Shown here one piece after another: positions 5,568 through 11,243 of a stretch of 11,243 bases of DNA. The stretch lies in contig JAIOHO010000281.1 in NCBI GenBank assembly GCA_019912905.1, forward strand, positions 1-11,243, given 5' to 3'. The notes beneath the pieces are model-generated. The model was not told the DNA's origin. It did no database searches and worked only from the letters and a program-made list of their open reading frames with translations. Within the stretch, counting starts at the first letter, position 1; every line of letters begins with the position of its first letter. The position numbers and the translations under genes are program-made. This DNA is from Anaerolineae bacterium. GTDB lineage: Bacteria; Chloroflexota; Anaerolineae; Aggregatilineales; Phototrophicaceae.

Positions 5568-6617
5568 TCACTCCGTCAGCGTGACCTTGTGGATGCCGCG
5601 CGGCTGGTCGATGTCGTAGCCTTTGGCGATTGCCAGCCCCAGGGCCATCAACTGCCCCGGCACAACGGCGACGACCGGTGACAGCCAACCGGGGATGTCC
5701 GGCGGCAGACGGAGGGGGGTCTGGGCCAGGTTCAGTGCCGGTTCATGCGCCGAGATGATCACCAGTTCCGCGCCGCGCTGCTTGAGTTCGGCCAGAAATT
5801 CGGTCAGTTCCTCGACCATTGGCCCCTGCGACACGGCAGACAGGACCGGGAAGCCTTTAGCAACCAGTGCCAGCGGCCCGTGCTGAAAATCCGCCGTCGA
5901 ATACGGTTCGGCCAGGATGTAGGTCAGTTCCTTGAGCTTGAGGGCGATCTCGTAGGCGGTAGCGTAATTGTAGCCCCGGCTGATGACCACGCAGGCTTCC
6001 ATGTAGCGGTAGCGCTCGCTGGCGCGGATGATGGCATCGGCCTGGGCGGTGACCTGGGCGACGGCGGCGGGCATCGCTTCGATGGCGTGCAGGTACTCGT
6101 CGCTCTCGGCGATGGCAGCGCTGAGCATGGCGATGGCGGCCAGCGAAGCCGTATAGGTCTTGGTCGCGGCGACGCTCTGTTCGAGACCGGCATGCAGGCA
6201 GATGGTGTATTCTGCGGCCTGGGCCAGCGGTGAATCCGGGTCGTTGACGATGGCGACGGTCAGCGCTCCCTGCTGGCGGCCTTCCTCGATGACGGCGACA
6301 ATGTCCGGCGACTGGCCGGACTGTGAAATGGCGATGACCAGCGATCCGGTCATGCGCGGCGGCGTCTGGTAGAGCGTGTAGAGCGAAGGGGCTGCCAGGG
6401 CGACCGGCATGCGGTTGACGGTGCCGAACAGATACTGGCCGTAGCGCGCCGCATTATCCGACGACCCGCGTGCGGCCAGCATGATATAGTGCGGGTTGTA
6501 GTGGCGGATGGCCTGGGCGACCCGCCTAATTGTGCTGCGTTCTTCGGCAAGGAGTCGGCGCAGCACATCGGGTTGTTCGAGAATTTCCTGTTTCAGGTGG
6601 GATTCGCTGGTGGTCAT
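5568..6617 (-). CDS. Two-SIS-domain aminosugar-phosphate isomerase/deaminase (GlmS isomerase-half type)
   Basis: The 349-residue protein corresponds to the isomerase half of glucosamine-6-phosphate synthase without its glutaminase domain. SIS domain 1 (about 31-170) holds A-R-G-S-S-D-N-A-A and the sugar-phosphate loop S98-Q-S-G-Q-S103. SIS domain 2 (about 195-335) holds L-K-L-K-E230-L-T-Y and F-Q-H246-G-P-L-A-L. The C-tail Q-P-R-G-I-H-K344 ends in T-L-T-E. E230, H246 and K344 match E. coli GlmS Glu488, His504 and Lys603, so sugar-phosphate isomerase chemistry looks intact. Without glutaminase it cannot take ammonia from Gln; an ammonia-releasing glucosamine-6-phosphate deaminase (NagB-II type) is the likeliest role, with deglycase or AgaS-like activity as alternatives. 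ATG 6617 is chosen over an upstream in-frame start (6707) because the family begins with L-K-Q-E-I-L-E-Q-P and GGAAAG precedes it. It is divergent from the NagZ-like gene, fitting amino-sugar recycling. Confidence 0.9.
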   Translation of the reverse strand: MTTSESHLKQEILEQPDVLRRLLAEERSTIRRVAQAIRHYNPHYIMLAARGSSDNAARYGQYLFGTVNRMPVALAAPSLYTLYQTPPRMTGSLVIAISQSGQSPDIVAVIEEGRQQGALTVAIVNDPDSPLAQAAEYTICLHAGLEQSVAATKTYTASLAAIAMLSAAIAESDEYLHAIEAMPAAVAQVTAQADAIIRASERYRYMEACVVISRGYNYATAYEIALKLKELTYILAEPYSTADFQHGPLALVAKGFPVLSAVSQGPMVEELTEFLAELKQRGAELVIISAHEPALNLAQTPLRLPPDIPGWLSPVVAVVPGQLMALGLAIAKGYDIDQPRGIHKVTLTE

Positions 6618-6641
6618 GAACTTTCCGTGAGCTTTTTTTCG

Positions 6642-6672
6642 TTGTGAACCGCTGCGGATTATACTGTATATT
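6642..6672 (+). promoter_or_regulatory. Candidate promoter of the NagZ-like gene
   Basis: TTGTGA at 6642-6647 and TATATT at 6667-6672 are 19 nt apart and lie 38 nt before the ATG at 6710. TATACT at 6660-6665 is an alternative -10 box but lacks a -35 at proper distance. Either box overlaps or abuts the opposing promoter of the SIS gene. Confidence 0.35.
6658..6663 (-). promoter_or_regulatory. Perfect -10 box for the SIS gene on the minus strand
   Basis: Read on the minus strand this is TATAAT, an exact -10 consensus about 40 nt upstream of the ATG at 6617. The -35 region is not recognisable. It overlaps TATACT (6660-6665) on the other strand, so the two divergent promoters probably compete or share one regulator. 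A short palindrome, CCGC-T-GCGG at 6649-6657, sits directly beside it and could be an operator half or chance. Confidence 0.45.
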
Positions 6673-6709
6673 CGTAAAAGAGGCTTTACCCAACACTCAG
6701 AAGGCAATT

Positions 6710-8266
6710 ATGGCGCTGACACTCCAAGAAAAAGTGGGCCGGATGCTGCACATCGGCTTTGACGGGTTGGAACCGCCCGACTACGTGCTGGATTGGCTGG
6801 CACGCGGTCAGATCGGCGGGATCGTGCTGTTCCGGCGGAATATACAGGACGCGGCCCAGGTCGCCCAACTGGTGCAGACCTGCCGGGATGCCGCCCCGCG
6901 CCCGATTCTGGTGTCGATCGACCAGGAAGGCGGGCGTGTGGTGCGGCTGCACAAAGGCTTTACCGAAAGCCCCGGTGCGATGGCAATCGGCGCAACCGAT
7001 TCGGAACTGATCGCCGAGCAGGTTTCGACTGTGCTGGCGACGGAACTGCGGGCGCTGGGCATTACCTGGGTGCTGGCCCCGGTGGTCGATATTGCCCATA
7101 ACCCGGATAATGCCGTCATTGGCACGCGCGCGCTGGGCAACGTGACGCCGCGGGTGCGTGATCTGGCGGTGGCGGAGGTACGCGGCTTTCAGAAGGCCGG
7201 GGTCGCGGCGACGGCCAAACATTTTCCCGGTCATGGCAACACGCCGATTGATACCCATGTCAAGCTGGCCGTCGTGCACGGCTCGCTGGATTTTCTGTGG
7301 GAGCACGATCTGGTGCCGTTTCGGGCGGCTGTCGAAGCCGATGTCGCGTCCGTCCTCGTCAGCCATGTCAAGTTTGAGGACCTCGATCATGAGCATCCGT
7401 CGTCACTGTCGCCGCGTGTCGTGCGTGATCTGCTGCGCCAGGAAATGGGTTTCGACGGGGTGGCCTGTACCGACTGCATGGAAATGAATGCCATCGCGCA
7501 GCATTACGGCCCGGCAGAATCGGCGGTGCTGGCGGTGCTGGCGGGCGAGGATGTGATTTTCTTTTCGCATACGCAGGAGTACCAGCAGGCGGCCTTTGAT
7601 GCCCTGGTCCATGCGGTTCAGCAGGGCAGGCTGCTGGAAGCGCAAATCGACGACTCGCTGCGGCGCATCGACACCATGATCGCACGTTACCCGGTCGAGC
7701 CGCGCCCCTCGCTGGAGGTCATCCGCAGCCGCGAACACCTGGCCGTCATGCGCCGGGCGGCGGAAGCGGCGGTCGCGTTCGATCAGCCGGACAGCACGAT
7801 CTTTCCCCTGCGCCCTGAGGATGGGCAGCATGTGGGGCTGGTCGAGTTCAGTTCGTTTATGGATACCCCGGCACTGGAAAGCGGTGCGACGACGGCGCTG
7901 GTGAGCCTGCTCAAAGTGCAGGCCCCGCAGATTAAGTCGGTCAGCCTGCCGTCCAAAGGTTTCGATGAAGAGCTGGCAGCCCGGGCACGGCACCTGGCGC
8001 GCGAGTCGGATGTGCTCGTGCTGGCGACCCGTAACGCCCATCTGTGGCCGCAGGATAAAGCCTTTGCCAGCGAACTGATGTGGCTGGCCCATAAGGTTAT
8101 TCTCGTGTGCCTGGCGGACCCCTATGATGCCGACACGCTGCCGGGCGCGAACATGGTCATTATGACCTTTGGCGACAGCACGCCGATGCTGGAGGCGGCG
8201 GTGGACGTGCTGCTGGGTCGTTTGCATCCCCAGGGCAAACCGCCGGTGCCGGTTATGGCAGGGTAG
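6710..8266 (+). CDS. nagZ: Cytoplasmic beta-N-acetylhexosaminidase, NagZ-like (glycoside hydrolase family 3)
   Basis: The 518-residue enzyme has an N-terminal GH3 barrel (to about residue 330). I-D-Q-E-G-G-R-V-V-R is the substrate-binding segment. K170-H171-F-P-G-H-G followed by D181-T-H183 is the NagZ-specific loop whose Asp-His dyad acts as general acid/base. T-D255-C-M-E-M after G-F-D-G-V holds the expected nucleophile. The remaining C-terminal part (about 360-518) fits the second alpha/beta domain of two-domain, Bacillus-type NagZ. NagZ removes N-acetylglucosamine from muropeptides or chitin-like oligomers. No signal peptide is present, so it acts in the cytoplasm and needs an importer that is not in this window. 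ATG 6710 is preferred over 6644 because of AGAAGG at 6699-6704 and the L-Q-E-K-V-G-R-M-L family start. Its neighbour, the divergent SIS protein, could process the released amino sugar after phosphorylation. Confidence 0.9.
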   Translation: MALTLQEKVGRMLHIGFDGLEPPDYVLDWLARGQIGGIVLFRRNIQDAAQVAQLVQTCRDAAPRPILVSIDQEGGRVVRLHKGFTESPGAMAIGATDSELIAEQVSTVLATELRALGITWVLAPVVDIAHNPDNAVIGTRALGNVTPRVRDLAVAEVRGFQKAGVAATAKHFPGHGNTPIDTHVKLAVVHGSLDFLWEHDLVPFRAAVEADVASVLVSHVKFEDLDHEHPSSLSPRVVRDLLRQEMGFDGVACTDCMEMNAIAQHYGPAESAVLAVLAGEDVIFFSHTQEYQQAAFDALVHAVQQGRLLEAQIDDSLRRIDTMIARYPVEPRPSLEVIRSREHLAVMRRAAEAAVAFDQPDSTIFPLRPEDGQHVGLVEFSSFMDTPALESGATTALVSLLKVQAPQIKSVSLPSKGFDEELAARARHLARESDVLVLATRNAHLWPQDKAFASELMWLAHKVILVCLADPYDADTLPGANMVIMTFGDSTPMLEAAVDVLLGRLHPQGKPPVPVMAG

Positions 8267-8300
8267 CACAGCGGCGAATCACAGAGCACATGGTAGAACG

Positions 8301-8309
8301 TGTTACAAT
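8301..8309 (+). promoter_or_regulatory. Candidate extended -10 promoter for the Uma2-family gene
   Basis: TGT directly followed by TACAAT (8304-8309) forms an extended -10 element (TGn plus 5 of 6 consensus matches), 26 nt before the ATG. No good -35 box is seen, as is usual for extended -10 promoters. It implies the gene can be transcribed apart from the NagZ-like gene. Confidence 0.4.
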
Positions 8310-8335
8310 AAAGCGAAATCAGCGAAGGATGAGCG

Positions 8336-8881
8336 ATGGTTGCGCGGGAAAGATTGACTACCGAGGCATTTGACCACATCGCCAGTCTGCCGGAAAACGC
8401 CGACAAGCGGCTGGAATTCGTCGGGGGGGAGATCGTCGAGGTGGTATCGAACAATTACTCGTCGGAAATCGCTGCCGGTATCCTGGGTGAAGTGAGCGTT
8501 TTTGCGAAGCGGAAGAAGCTGGGTCGGGTTACCGGCGCAGATGGCGGCTACATAGTCTCCGGTGAGCGCTATATCCCCGACCTGGCCTTTATTTCGTTTG
8601 CCCGCCAGCCGGGACCCTCTCACGAAGCCTATAACCCCAATCCGCCGGACCTGGCGGTCGAGGTGCTGTCTCCCACGGATGAACCGGCCAACCTGCGTAT
8701 CAAAATCGTGAATTACCTGCGAGCCGGGACGGTGGTCTGGGTGGTGGACCCGATCCGAAAGCAGGTCGAAGTTTATGCCCCCGATCAAGCGCCTAAGACG
8801 CTGACTGTGGAAGATACCCTCGATGGGGGCAGCGTGCTGCCCGGTTTTGAACTGGCAGTTCAGTCAATCTTCCCCGAATAA
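8336..8881 (+). CDS. Uma2-family (DUF820) PD-(D/E)xK nuclease-like protein
   Basis: The 181-residue protein matches the Uma2/DUF820 family, restriction-endonuclease-fold proteins found in many copies in cyanobacteria and Chloroflexota. Landmarks are T-T-E-A-F near the start, R-L-E-F-V-G-G-E-I-V-E at 25-35, D-G-G-Y at 69-72, I-P-D82-L-A-F-I, then P-P-D-L-A-V-E109-V-L-S-P, K123 in R-I-K-I-V-N-Y, and W-V-V-D-P. D82, E109 and K123 are the likely metal-binding and catalytic residues of the PD-(D/E)xK core, so the fold looks intact. The biological role of the family is not established; links to mobile DNA and DNA repair have been proposed. Length is normal. GAAGGA at 8324-8329 supports the ATG. It lies 69 nt after the NagZ-like gene and converges on the kinase gene with 33 nt between the stops. 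Confidence 0.9.
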   Translation: MVARERLTTEAFDHIASLPENADKRLEFVGGEIVEVVSNNYSSEIAAGILGEVSVFAKRKKLGRVTGADGGYIVSGERYIPDLAFISFARQPGPSHEAYNPNPPDLAVEVLSPTDEPANLRIKIVNYLRAGTVVWVVDPIRKQVEVYAPDQAPKTLTVEDTLDGGSVLPGFELAVQSIFPE

Positions 8882-8914
8882 ACACGCTGCATTCGCTCCA
8901 CCCTGTACCACACC

Positions 8915-11173
8915 TTAGCACAGGCCCAGGATGCACAGCAGTCCGCCGCCGCCGCTGTCGCCACCCTCTGAGCCGCCACCGCTGGAACCCCCGCTGTCAC
9001 CGGATGGGGTGTTCGAGCCACCGCCTGACGAACCATTTGAGCCGCTGCCAGAGCCGCCCGTATTGGAGCCAGGTCCGGCGGGACAGCCGGGCCGCCACGC
9101 GCCGCTGTAGGGGCCGCCGGTGCGCGTATCGCCAGCGGGGTTACCGTTGGCATCGTAGTCCCGGCGGGCGCTGTACCACTCGAATACATCCCCACCGATA
9201 TAACGGCAGTCGTAGACTTCGATCGTTTCGCTGCCGCTGTTCGAGGTGCGGCTGGCGAAAACCGGCGCGCGGCAGTCGCTGGCGGGGATGGTCAGCACCT
9301 GGCCGACGCGGATGATGCTGCGGTTAGGAATCTCGTTCAGGTCGTTAATCTCGTCCATCGTCGCGCCGTTCGCCAGCGCAATGCCGGACAGAGTATCCCC
9401 GGTCTGGACGCGGTACTGGCAGGTGGGCTGCTCGGTGTTTCCACCTGTGACGACCACCCCGCCATCCACGCCGACCACCGCCTGCGATTCGCCGCTCGTG
9501 CCGGAAACTTCCACCTGGGAAATCAGGAGTTGTGACGTGCCCGGATTGCGCCCTTCGATATTCAGCCTCAGCAGAACCGGCTCGTCGATTGTGCCGGTCT
9601 CATTCGCGATCTGCGCGTCCAGACGAATCATGCCTGCCGCATTATCGACCAGATTGCTGCGGGTGATGACCGCCTCGCCCAGATAGGGTCCGGCTTCCAC
9701 CGCCAGAATCTGCAAAATCGTGGGATCAAACTGAATGGTAATCTCGATGCGGTGGCAGTCCTGGGTCGCGCAGTCGATTTTCGCGTCGATCACCTGGCTT
9801 TCACCCACGGTCAATGCCGTCACCGGCAGGCTGATGGTCGCCGGGTTCCTGGCAAATGCAACCGCCCGCATCTCTGGCGCAGCAGTGGACGTCTCGGTTG
9901 GCATTTCGGTCGCGGTGTTTGTGGGCGTGGCCGTTTGGGTCGGCGTCTGCGAAGGTGCTGCCGTGAATGTCGGTGTGTGGGTTGGCGTATCCGACGGGGT
10001 ATTCGTAGGCGTCTCGGATGGAGTCGGGCTGGCGGTTGTCGTGTCCGTTGCGGTGGGCGCCTCGGTCGGTGTCTGGCTGAATTCGATGACCTGAGCGATT
10101 TCGGTATTCTGATCGTCGGCGGCGCTGGCGGTTGTGTTCGCGCCGCCGCCAGAGGCCAGAAAGCCGAAGATGCCCACTGCTGCCACCAGCAGCGCGACCG
10201 CCGCGATAAGGCCCAGGCGTTTGCCACCGCGCTGGGAAACGAGGGGTTGATCTTCCGGCGCGGCGGGCAGAATGATGGTTTCGACAATCTGGTTGCCCAG
10301 GTTGAGATCCAGGGTGGGGCCGTCGCCTTGAGGTTCCAGGGCGGCCTGGAATGCCTGAGCGAAGGCTTCGACATCCGCAAAGCGTGCTTTAGGGTCTTTG
10401 TCCATGGCTCGATTCAGCACCGGCATTAAACTGCCTGGCAAATCATGACGCCAGTGAATCAATGGAGTCGGGGATTCGTGCAGGTGGCTGTGCATGAACT
10501 GGTAAGCCTGCTCGCCTTTGAAAGGCATGTGACTCGTCAGCATCAGGTAGGTGAGAATTGCCAGCGCATACTGATCCACCGCCGGGGTCAGCGCTTCATT
10601 GAGCCACTGCTCCGGGGCCATAAATTCGGGCGTGCCGATCTTGACCCCCGTATCCGTAAGCTGCTGTGAGGTGCTGTTGGCGAGCTTGGCGATGCCGAAG
10701 TCGACCAGAAAGACCGTTCCGTGGTCGTCGAACATGACGTTGCTGGCTTTAATATCGCGGTGGATGATGCCGCGCTGGTGGGCATAATGGAGCGCACTTG
10801 CCAGGTCGCGCGTGATATGGGCCACATCCAGCAGAGGCATCGGGCCATTTTTGCGCGTCGGCAGGATGCGCTCGGCCAGCGAACCGCCCCCCAGCAGGCG
10901 CATGATGACATAGCTGACGTCGTTTTCTGTGCCGAAATCATATACCGGAACAATATGCGCGTGCTCCAGCGAGGCTGCCATGCGCGCCTCGCGAATGAAG
11001 CGCTCTCGATATTCGTTCTGGGCTGCCCAGCGGGTGAAAATCACCTTGACCGCGACTTCCCGTTCCAGGCTGGGCTGGAAGCCTCGGTAGACGGCTCCCA
11101 TCCCGCCAACGCCCAGTAATTCACGGAGTTGATATTGTCCCAACGTCTGTCCACTGAGGGTGTCCATGTTCAT
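8915..11173 (-). CDS. Transmembrane Ser/Thr protein kinase with cohesin-like and LysM ectodomain
   Basis: The 752-residue protein starts with a complete Hanks-type kinase (about 14-285): G21-V-G23-G-M-G26 loop, K43 in V-A-V-K, E62, H138-R-D140-I-K-A-S-N145, D158-F-G160 and A186-P-E188. All catalytic residues are present, so it should phosphorylate Ser/Thr. One membrane helix (about 320-342) is followed by a Thr/Pro-rich stalk (367-433). A cohesin-like beta-sandwich (about 441-572) carries Y/F-D-P-x-I-L-x-I-L-x-V, with an added Cys pair. A LysM domain (585-630, Y-R-V-Q-T-G-D-T-L) should bind peptidoglycan or chitin-type glycans. Then come a Cys-containing module (632-700) and a Gly/Ser tail ending L-L-C-I-L-G-L-C. 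The layout replaces the PASTA repeats of PknB kinases with LysM, so cell-wall sensing is inferred. No clear ribosome binding site precedes ATG 11173; M3 is an alternative start. The region upstream to 11243 shows only AT-rich promoter-like sequence. Confidence 0.92.
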   Translation of the reverse strand: MNMDTLSGQTLGQYQLRELLGVGGMGAVYRGFQPSLEREVAVKVIFTRWAAQNEYRERFIREARMAASLEHAHIVPVYDFGTENDVSYVIMRLLGGGSLAERILPTRKNGPMPLLDVAHITRDLASALHYAHQRGIIHRDIKASNVMFDDHGTVFLVDFGIAKLANSTSQQLTDTGVKIGTPEFMAPEQWLNEALTPAVDQYALAILTYLMLTSHMPFKGEQAYQFMHSHLHESPTPLIHWRHDLPGSLMPVLNRAMDKDPKARFADVEAFAQAFQAALEPQGDGPTLDLNLGNQIVETIILPAAPEDQPLVSQRGGKRLGLIAAVALLVAAVGIFGFLASGGGANTTASAADDQNTEIAQVIEFSQTPTEAPTATDTTTASPTPSETPTNTPSDTPTHTPTFTAAPSQTPTQTATPTNTATEMPTETSTAAPEMRAVAFARNPATISLPVTALTVGESQVIDAKIDCATQDCHRIEITIQFDPTILQILAVEAGPYLGEAVITRSNLVDNAAGMIRLDAQIANETGTIDEPVLLRLNIEGRNPGTSQLLISQVEVSGTSGESQAVVGVDGGVVVTGGNTEQPTCQYRVQTGDTLSGIALANGATMDEINDLNEIPNRSIIRVGQVLTIPASDCRAPVFASRTSNSGSETIEVYDCRYIGGDVFEWYSARRDYDANGNPAGDTRTGGPYSGAWRPGCPAGPGSNTGGSGSGSNGSSGGGSNTPSGDSGGSSGGGSEGGDSGGGGLLCILGLC
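8942..9068 (-). repeat. Gly/Ser-rich low-complexity coding repeat at the kinase C-terminus
   Basis: About 42 codons before the final eight residues code almost only Gly and Ser with a few Asn, Thr, Pro, Asp and Glu. Such a tract is a flexible, extracellular tail. It is a coding repeat inside the kinase gene, not a separate element. Confidence 0.7.
9875..10075 (-). repeat. Thr/Pro-rich stalk repeat within the kinase gene
   Basis: Imperfect T-P-[T/S]-x repeats (residues 367-433), coded by repeated GGCGT/GTCGG-type units on the plus strand. This is a typical extended, possibly O-glycosylated linker between the membrane helix and the ectodomain. On the opposite strand it creates a false Val/Gly-rich open frame. 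Confidence 0.8.
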
Positions 11174-11243
11174 CGCCCGTGTCTACCGCCATTTCTGAAT
11201 CAAAATACGGGAAAAAATCGCTGTTGGATGCTCATAATAAAGA

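Noticed and set aside
5568..6617. Annotation as full glucosamine-6-phosphate synthase (GlmS)
   Set aside because: There is no N-terminal glutaminase domain or catalytic Cys1; only the isomerase half is present.
7403..8269. Long minus-strand open frame opposite the NagZ-like gene
   Set aside because: Arg/His/Gln-rich antisense product without motifs; the plus-strand frame has complete GH3 catalytic motifs.
8267..8335. Terminator for the NagZ-like gene
   Set aside because: No stem-loop with T-run was found; only the extended -10 element for the next gene is supported.
9735..10094. Val/Gly-rich open frame on the plus strand
   Set aside because: It is the reverse complement of the Thr/Pro-repeat stalk of the kinase and shows only the repeat pattern V-G-V-x, with no ribosome binding site.

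Overview
The window looks like a GC-rich chromosomal segment from a free-living bacterium, most plausibly a member of Chloroflexota (Anaerolineae-like). That is an inference from the gene mix: a TIR domain fused to a formylglycine-generating-enzyme (FGE) fold, a stand-alone Uma2-type nuclease, a PknB-like kinase with a Thr/Pro linker and LysM, and a cytoplasmic sulfatase. There is no rRNA, tRNA, CRISPR array, insertion sequence or phage module.

Left part (1-1755). The window opens inside the C-terminal end of a GlpD-like glycerol-3-phosphate dehydrogenase. Its reading frame runs without a stop into an adenosine-specific kinase family gene, which has its own start and ribosome binding site at 317. 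A single-domain response-regulator-like receiver follows after 3 nt. A small HAD-superfamily protein on the minus strand converges on it.

Middle part (1756-5567). From a perfect -10 box at 1846 the plus strand carries an acetoacetate-decarboxylase-like protein, a sulfatase with an intact C-x-P-x-R formylglycine motif, and a TIR-FGE fusion. The FGE half lacks the two cysteines of the true sulfatase-maturing enzyme, so it is unlikely to activate the adjacent sulfatase. It reads better as a sensor or ligand-binding C-type-lectin-like domain coupled to a TIR effector with its candidate catalytic Glu. Its extreme C-terminus resembles the variable region of diversity-generating retroelement targets; no reverse transcriptase or template repeat is present here.

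Right part (5568-11243). A two-SIS-domain amino-sugar isomerase/deaminase (GlmS isomerase half without glutaminase) is divergent from a cytoplasmic NagZ-type beta-N-acetylhexosaminidase; the two share a compact intergenic region with overlapping -10 boxes. This pair suits recycling of cell-wall or chitin-derived amino sugars. A Uma2-family nuclease follows and converges on a 752-residue transmembrane Ser/Thr kinase on the minus strand. Its extracellular part carries a cohesin-like domain, a LysM domain and a Gly/Ser tail ending LLCILGLC.

The most interesting items are the TIR-FGE protein and its possible variable region, the kinase ectodomain and its C-terminal signature, the missing stop between the GlpD tail and the adenosine kinase, and several degenerate catalytic motifs (receiver, HAD, decarboxylase).
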